In this document: piece after piece, positions 14,457-17,590 of the stretch
How positions within the stretch are numbered: position 1 is the stretch's first letter
Layout of the letters: each line of letters opens with the position of its first letter
DNA from: an uncultured Paracoccaceae bacterium
GTDB taxonomy: Bacteria; Pseudomonadota; Alphaproteobacteria; Rhodobacterales; Rhodobacteraceae
DNA: 17,590 nt
NCBI GenBank assembly: GCA_938038825.1
Contig: CALHST010000424.1
Location: 1 to 17,590, forward strand
Direction of reading: 5' to 3'
Position numbers and translations under genes: made by a program
Notes under the pieces: generated by a model
What the model saw: only the letters and a program-made list of their open reading frames with translations
What the model was told of the DNA's origin: nothing
The model's database searches: none

Positions 14457-14466
14457 CCTCTAGTAC

Positions 14467-14507
14467 TTTGATCAAAAACACCTTTACCACCTGTGGAAAA
14501 AATCAAA
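14467..14507. promoter_or_regulatory. TTTGAT/ATCAAA inverted repeat in the gap after the DUF6505 gene
   Basis: TTTGAT (14467-14472) and ATCAAA (14502-14507) are inverted copies 29 nt apart, and the octamer palindrome TTGATCAA sits at 14468-14475. TTGAT/ATCAA are FNR-type half-sites, but the usual spacing of four bases is absent. The 72-bp gap must contain any separate promoter of the downstream kinase-transferase gene, but no clear -35/-10 pair was seen. Confidence 0.25.
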
Positions 14508-14528
14508 CCTACGTAATGTCGGGCCCCC

Positions 14529-16445
14529 GTGTCAGAGCTTGACCGTCTCGCGCAAGACGCGTGGGCGCATGTCGTGCGTGCTGCGGGGCTGCCAGACACA
14601 GGGTGGACGTTCACCCGTTTGTCGCGCCGTGATGATCCCCATATCGCAAGCCTGACGCAGCTGGCCCGTCACCCGGATGCGGGCGCGTTTACCTATAAGT
14701 TTCAATTGCGCCCCCATGCGCCGGATGGGTTTGCGCATCACTTTGAGTTGCAGCAACGGGCCTTTGATGCCTTTCCCCATTCCAAAGAACTGACCACACC
14801 GAAACCCATGTTCCTGGACGCAGAGCGCGGTGTCAGCCTGATGCAGTATGTCGAAGGGCAACCTGTTTCTGACGCCATCAAGGACGCCGCCAACGCGCCC
14901 TCCCAACAACGTGATCTGTTGCGGCGCTGCGGCGTGTGGCTGGATGCGTTCCACCGATCGCAAGAGGTTGATACGCGCAAGTTTCGCCCCGCCCGCATTG
15001 TGCAATCCCATGAGGCACAGCGAGACGCCATTTTGGCGGGTGACATGTCCGTCGCCGCACAACCGTTATACTTGAAAGGTATCCGCAAGCTGGCCGAGAT
15101 CGCTCCCAAATATGCAGGCGCGCCAACCGTCGGCGCTGTCCAACATGGGGATTTCCATCTGCGCAATCTGATTATTGGCGACGGGCAACTGGCGGGGATT
15201 GATTTCACAAAAGGCAACACAGCCCCTGTTGGATATGACATTGCCAAGATCCTGCTGGATTTCACGGCGCTTTTTCGCGATCCGACAGATTTGAAGCCCG
15301 GCCAGATCATACATGACGCCACGTTGGATGCGTTTTTTGACGGCTACACATTGGTGGGACGGGACGATCCCAGTGTCGCGTTCTTGCTGTATGTGCGTAT
15401 TTTGTCCACCTTGCTGACCGTGCCTGCCAAAAAGTGGCAGCGCACCGATGCCAAGCTGCGCACGCTGAACCGTTTGCGCCCGATTGCGCGACATGCGTTT
15501 CGCCCCGGCATGCTGGACGGTGCAAAAAACTCAAACAAAACAATCCGTTTTCTGTTGACCCGCAACAGTCTGGAGGCGGCGCGCGCTGGGACGCATGTGT
15601 TTGTGAACGCCCTGCGCCCGATTGCAGAACAGGCCGGATTTCGCGTCGCATTGGGGCGCAACACGGCGCATAACCGGCGGGACATGGACCCAAGCGACTT
15701 GGCCATTGTGCATATGTCGGATCCCGTTGGCGCGGATGGATTGGTGTTTCGCAAAGCCTATGCCGAGCCCTTTTGGCACGTTGAAAACCGGGCCGCGCGA
15801 TGGGATTGGCGCATTGCGAAACGCGCCTTTGATCCGGGCACTGTGGATGCAGGAAAAGCCGCAGATTTCTTTGAACATTGGCGCAGCGCGCTGCACCCCA
15901 AAAGCGCTAGCCGCAGTGATGCGGGCTTTGTCTATATGCCGCTTCAAGGGAAGCTGTTGCGCCAACGGTCTTTTCAACGCGCCAGCCCAATCGACATGAT
16001 CAAAACAACCTTGGCGCAGACCGATCTGCCCATCCGCGCAACGCTGCATCCTGCGGAAACCTATGCAGAGGATGAATTGGACGCGCTGCGGGCTCTTACA
16101 CGGGCTGAGCCACGATTCACAGTGGATGACCTGCCGATGCAGGATGCGTTGGCTTCTTGCCGGTTTGTCGTGACACAGAATTCCAGCGCGGCCTTTCATG
16201 CGATGTTTTACGAAAAACCCTCGGTATTGTTTGCCGGGATCGACTTTCACCATGCCTGTTTCACCTGTGATCCGGGGGCGCCCATGGCTGCGTTTAAGGC
16301 TGCATTGGACAAACCCGTGCCCTTTGCGCGCTTTATCTATTGGTATTGGGCACTGAACTGCATCAATTTAGATGCTGACAACGCGGCCTCTGATCTGCGG
16401 GATCGCCTGATTGCCCTTGGGTGGCCGATGGATGCAAAACCCTGA
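14529..16445 (+). CDS. Two-domain protein: APH-like phosphotransferase plus capsule-transferase-like C-terminus
   Basis: The 638-aa protein starts with GTG 14529; the ribosome site is poor, but no better in-frame start exists nearby. Residues ~1-330 look like the aminoglycoside phosphotransferase/kinase fold: YKF near 56-58 may hold the ATP lysine, HGDFHLRN at 206-213 is the catalytic loop and IDFTKG at 224-229 supplies the metal-binding Asp225. Residues ~345-638 resemble capsule polysaccharide Kdo-transferase-like proteins (KpsS/KpsC): an LHPAE segment and, near 547-575, VTQNSSAAFHAMFYEKPSVL with a DFHH pair, the typical family pattern. No signal or membrane span is seen. It probably phosphorylates a sugar or lipid-linked glycan and transfers a sugar in surface polysaccharide synthesis. 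Both substrates are unknown. It lies apart from the FDH set functionally. Confidence 0.75.
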   Translation: MSELDRLAQDAWAHVVRAAGLPDTGWTFTRLSRRDDPHIASLTQLARHPDAGAFTYKFQLRPHAPDGFAHHFELQQRAFDAFPHSKELTTPKPMFLDAERGVSLMQYVEGQPVSDAIKDAANAPSQQRDLLRRCGVWLDAFHRSQEVDTRKFRPARIVQSHEAQRDAILAGDMSVAAQPLYLKGIRKLAEIAPKYAGAPTVGAVQHGDFHLRNLIIGDGQLAGIDFTKGNTAPVGYDIAKILLDFTALFRDPTDLKPGQIIHDATLDAFFDGYTLVGRDDPSVAFLLYVRILSTLLTVPAKKWQRTDAKLRTLNRLRPIARHAFRPGMLDGAKNSNKTIRFLLTRNSLEAARAGTHVFVNALRPIAEQAGFRVALGRNTAHNRRDMDPSDLAIVHMSDPVGADGLVFRKAYAEPFWHVENRAARWDWRIAKRAFDPGTVDAGKAADFFEHWRSALHPKSASRSDAGFVYMPLQGKLLRQRSFQRASPIDMIKTTLAQTDLPIRATLHPAETYAEDELDALRALTRAEPRFTVDDLPMQDALASCRFVVTQNSSAAFHAMFYEKPSVLFAGIDFHHACFTCDPGAPMAAFKAALDKPVPFARFIYWYWALNCINLDADNAASDLRDRLIALGWPMDAKP

Positions 16446-16465
16446 ATCGCAAAAATCGGGACGTG

Positions 16466-16494
16466 TTGGCTGACTCGGGTGACTTGGTTGACTC
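16466..16494 (+). repeat. 9-bp periodic TGACT repeat downstream of the kinase-transferase gene
   Basis: TGACT occurs at 16471, 16480 and 16489, exactly 9 bp apart, and the 11-mer TTGGCTGACTC (16466-16476) recurs with one change as TTGGTTGACTC (16484-16494). It lies 20-50 bp after the gene end in noncoding DNA. It may be a protein-binding ladder or only a small duplication. Confidence 0.45.
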
Positions 16495-16594
16495 ATCAAA
16501 AGATGCAGGTGCGTCTGGTATGTGCAGTGGCTTTTGCATGTAACCTTGCTCCTCACCCACTCAAGGAATGCCACGCAAATACTTGATAAACATC

Positions 16595-16610
16595 AGTTTT
16601 CGTGAAAACT
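16595..16610. promoter_or_regulatory. Perfect inverted repeat AGTTTTC-GT-GAAAACT, candidate operator
   Basis: The 7-bp arms are exact with a 2-bp centre. TTTTCG (16597-16602) and CTTCG (16609-16613) also form a direct repeat about 11 bp apart, a layout I associate with DeoR-family (GlpR-like) operators. It sits ~100 bp before the binding-protein gene and just ahead of the candidate promoter, which fits an operator for the glycerol-type transporter. The regulator is inferred, not seen. Confidence 0.45.
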
Positions 16611-16620
16611 TCGTCAATCT

Positions 16621-16662
16621 ACTAATTTATTAGTTGACCATTTCATGAGCGTTTGCAAAGTT
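16621..16662 (+). promoter_or_regulatory. Palindrome ACTAAT-TT-ATTAGT abutting a candidate -35 box
   Basis: The 14-bp inverted repeat at 16621-16634 shares its last base with TTGACC (16634-16639), which fits a -35 element. A spacing of 17 bp leads to AAAGTT (16657-16662), a weak -10. The arrangement suggests a regulated promoter about 50 bp ahead of the ABC binding-protein gene. The -35 match is good; the -10 match is poor. Confidence 0.35.
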
Positions 16663-16709
16663 AAGTCAGTCGGCGGAGGACCGGCACTAATTCAAATGGG
16701 AGGACTAAG

Positions 16710-17590
16710 ATGCGCAAGTATCTTCTCTCCGCTGTTGCAGCTAGCGCTGTGATTGCGGGAACGGCACCGCTGTACGCGGATGAAGCCGCAGCTAAACGTT
16801 GGATCGATAGTGAATTCCAACCCTCATCGCTGAGCAAAGACGAACAAATGTCTGAAATGCAGTGGTTTATCCAAGCCGCTGATCCGTTCAAGGGCATGGA
16901 AATCAACGTTCTGTCCGAGGGCATTCCAACACATGGCTATGAAGCCGAAGTGTTGACCAAAGCGTTCGAGGACATCACCGGAATCAAGGTCAATCACCAG
17001 ATCCTGGGTGAAGGCGAAGTTGTGCAGGCTGTGCAAACGCAGATGCAGACACAACGCAACCTGTATGACGGCTATGTCAACGACTCTGATCTGATCGGGA
17101 CACATTCGCGCCTGCAACTGGCGTATAACCTGACGGATCAAATGGCAGGCAGCTGGGCGGCGACCACGTCCCCGACATTGGATCTGGATGACTTCATGGG
17201 CAGCCAGTTCACAACGGGCCCGGATGGCGATCTGTATCAGCTGCCAGACCAGCAGTTTGCGAACCTTTATTGGTTCCGCAAAGACTGGTTTGACCGCGCG
17301 GACCTGCAAGAGGCGTTCAAGGCCAAGTATGGCTATGATTTGGGCGTTCCGGTCAACTGGTCGGCCTATGAAGACATTGCCGAGTTCTTTTCGGAAGATG
17401 TGAAGAACATTGATGGTGTCGATATTTTCGGTCACATGGATTACGGCAAACGCGCGCCCGACTTGGGTTGGCGGATGACGGATGCGTGGCTGTCGATGGC
17501 GGGTGCGGGTTCCAAGGGTGAGCCAAACGGCATTCCAATCGACGAATGGGGCATCCGTATGGAAGCGGGATCATGCAACCCATCGGGTGC
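16710..17590 (+). CDS. GlpV-like ABC transporter substrate-binding protein (partial, C-terminus beyond right edge)
   Basis: From ATG 16710 the frame stays open to the window end (293 codons). GGGAGGA lies 5-11 nt before the start. The signal peptide is MRKYLLSAVAASAVIAGTAPLYA, cleaved near DEAA, so the protein is periplasmic. The mature start (AAAKRWIDSEFQPSSLSKDE, then MQWFIQAADPFKGMEINVLSE) and NDSDLIGTHSR resemble the glycerol-binding GlpV of Rhizobium, a family 1 extracellular binding protein. Membrane and ATPase genes (GlpSTPQ type) would be expected to the right. The upstream palindromes suggest control by a DeoR-type repressor. Glycerol is the likely ligand by family memory; another polyol or sugar is possible. 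Confidence 0.85.
   Translation, partial: MRKYLLSAVAASAVIAGTAPLYADEAAAKRWIDSEFQPSSLSKDEQMSEMQWFIQAADPFKGMEINVLSEGIPTHGYEAEVLTKAFEDITGIKVNHQILGEGEVVQAVQTQMQTQRNLYDGYVNDSDLIGTHSRLQLAYNLTDQMAGSWAATTSPTLDLDDFMGSQFTTGPDGDLYQLPDQQFANLYWFRKDWFDRADLQEAFKAKYGYDLGVPVNWSAYEDIAEFFSEDVKNIDGVDIFGHMDYGKRAPDLGWRMTDAWLSMAGAGSKGEPNGIPIDEWGIRMEAGSCNPSG

Noticed and set aside
16500..16580. Terminator or small RNA after the kinase-transferase gene
   Set aside because: No stem of useful length followed by a T run was found, and no tRNA-like fold was seen.

Overview
This window looks like chromosomal DNA of an alphaproteobacterium of the Rhodobacteraceae (Roseobacter-type). The basis is GC-rich coding with G/C-ending codons, tight ATGA/TGA-ATG gene junctions, and proteins of families I know mainly from that group (DUF3305, DUF3306, DUF6494, DUF6505, a DUF4444-type BPL-like protein, a GlpV-like binding protein). 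No search was run, so the taxon is an inference.

Positions 1-8947, minus strand: one long formate dehydrogenase (FDH) locus. In transcription order it encodes a DUF3305 protein, a DUF3306 protein, a TorD-family chaperone, a 63-aa Tat-signal peptide protein (FdhX type), the catalytic FDH subunit (Tat-exported, Cys rather than Sec at the metal), the four-cluster iron-sulfur subunit, a cytochrome b556-type membrane subunit with an extra N-terminal region, a periplasmic WD40-cytochrome c fusion, a 42-aa membrane peptide, and the start of a tungstate-binding TupA protein that runs off the left edge. Together they suggest a periplasmic, membrane-attached, probably tungsten-containing FDH. It would pass electrons through b and c hemes, with its maturation factors first in the operon and its metal supply last.

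Positions 8948-9265: divergent intergenic region of 318 bp. Positions 9266-11212, plus strand: a polyferredoxin with an HdrA-like N-terminal Cys region. Facing it, on the minus strand (11206-11931), is an exported protein that appears to join a shortened TupA-like domain to a cytochrome c domain.

Positions 12027-14456, plus strand: a compact four-gene unit (DUF6494 protein, Mrp/ApbC iron-sulfur carrier ATPase, a BPL-like protein with a degenerate active site plus DUF4444, and a DUF6505 protein). Its place beside the iron-sulfur-rich FDH suggests cluster supply or enzyme maturation, but that is inference.

Positions 14529-16445, plus strand: a two-part protein with an aminoglycoside-phosphotransferase-like kinase domain followed by a region resembling capsule polysaccharide transferases. 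Positions 16446-16709 hold short repeats and two near-perfect palindromes ahead of a partial ABC-transporter binding protein (16710 to the right edge) that resembles the glycerol-binding GlpV. No tRNA, rRNA, insertion sequence or CRISPR array was seen.
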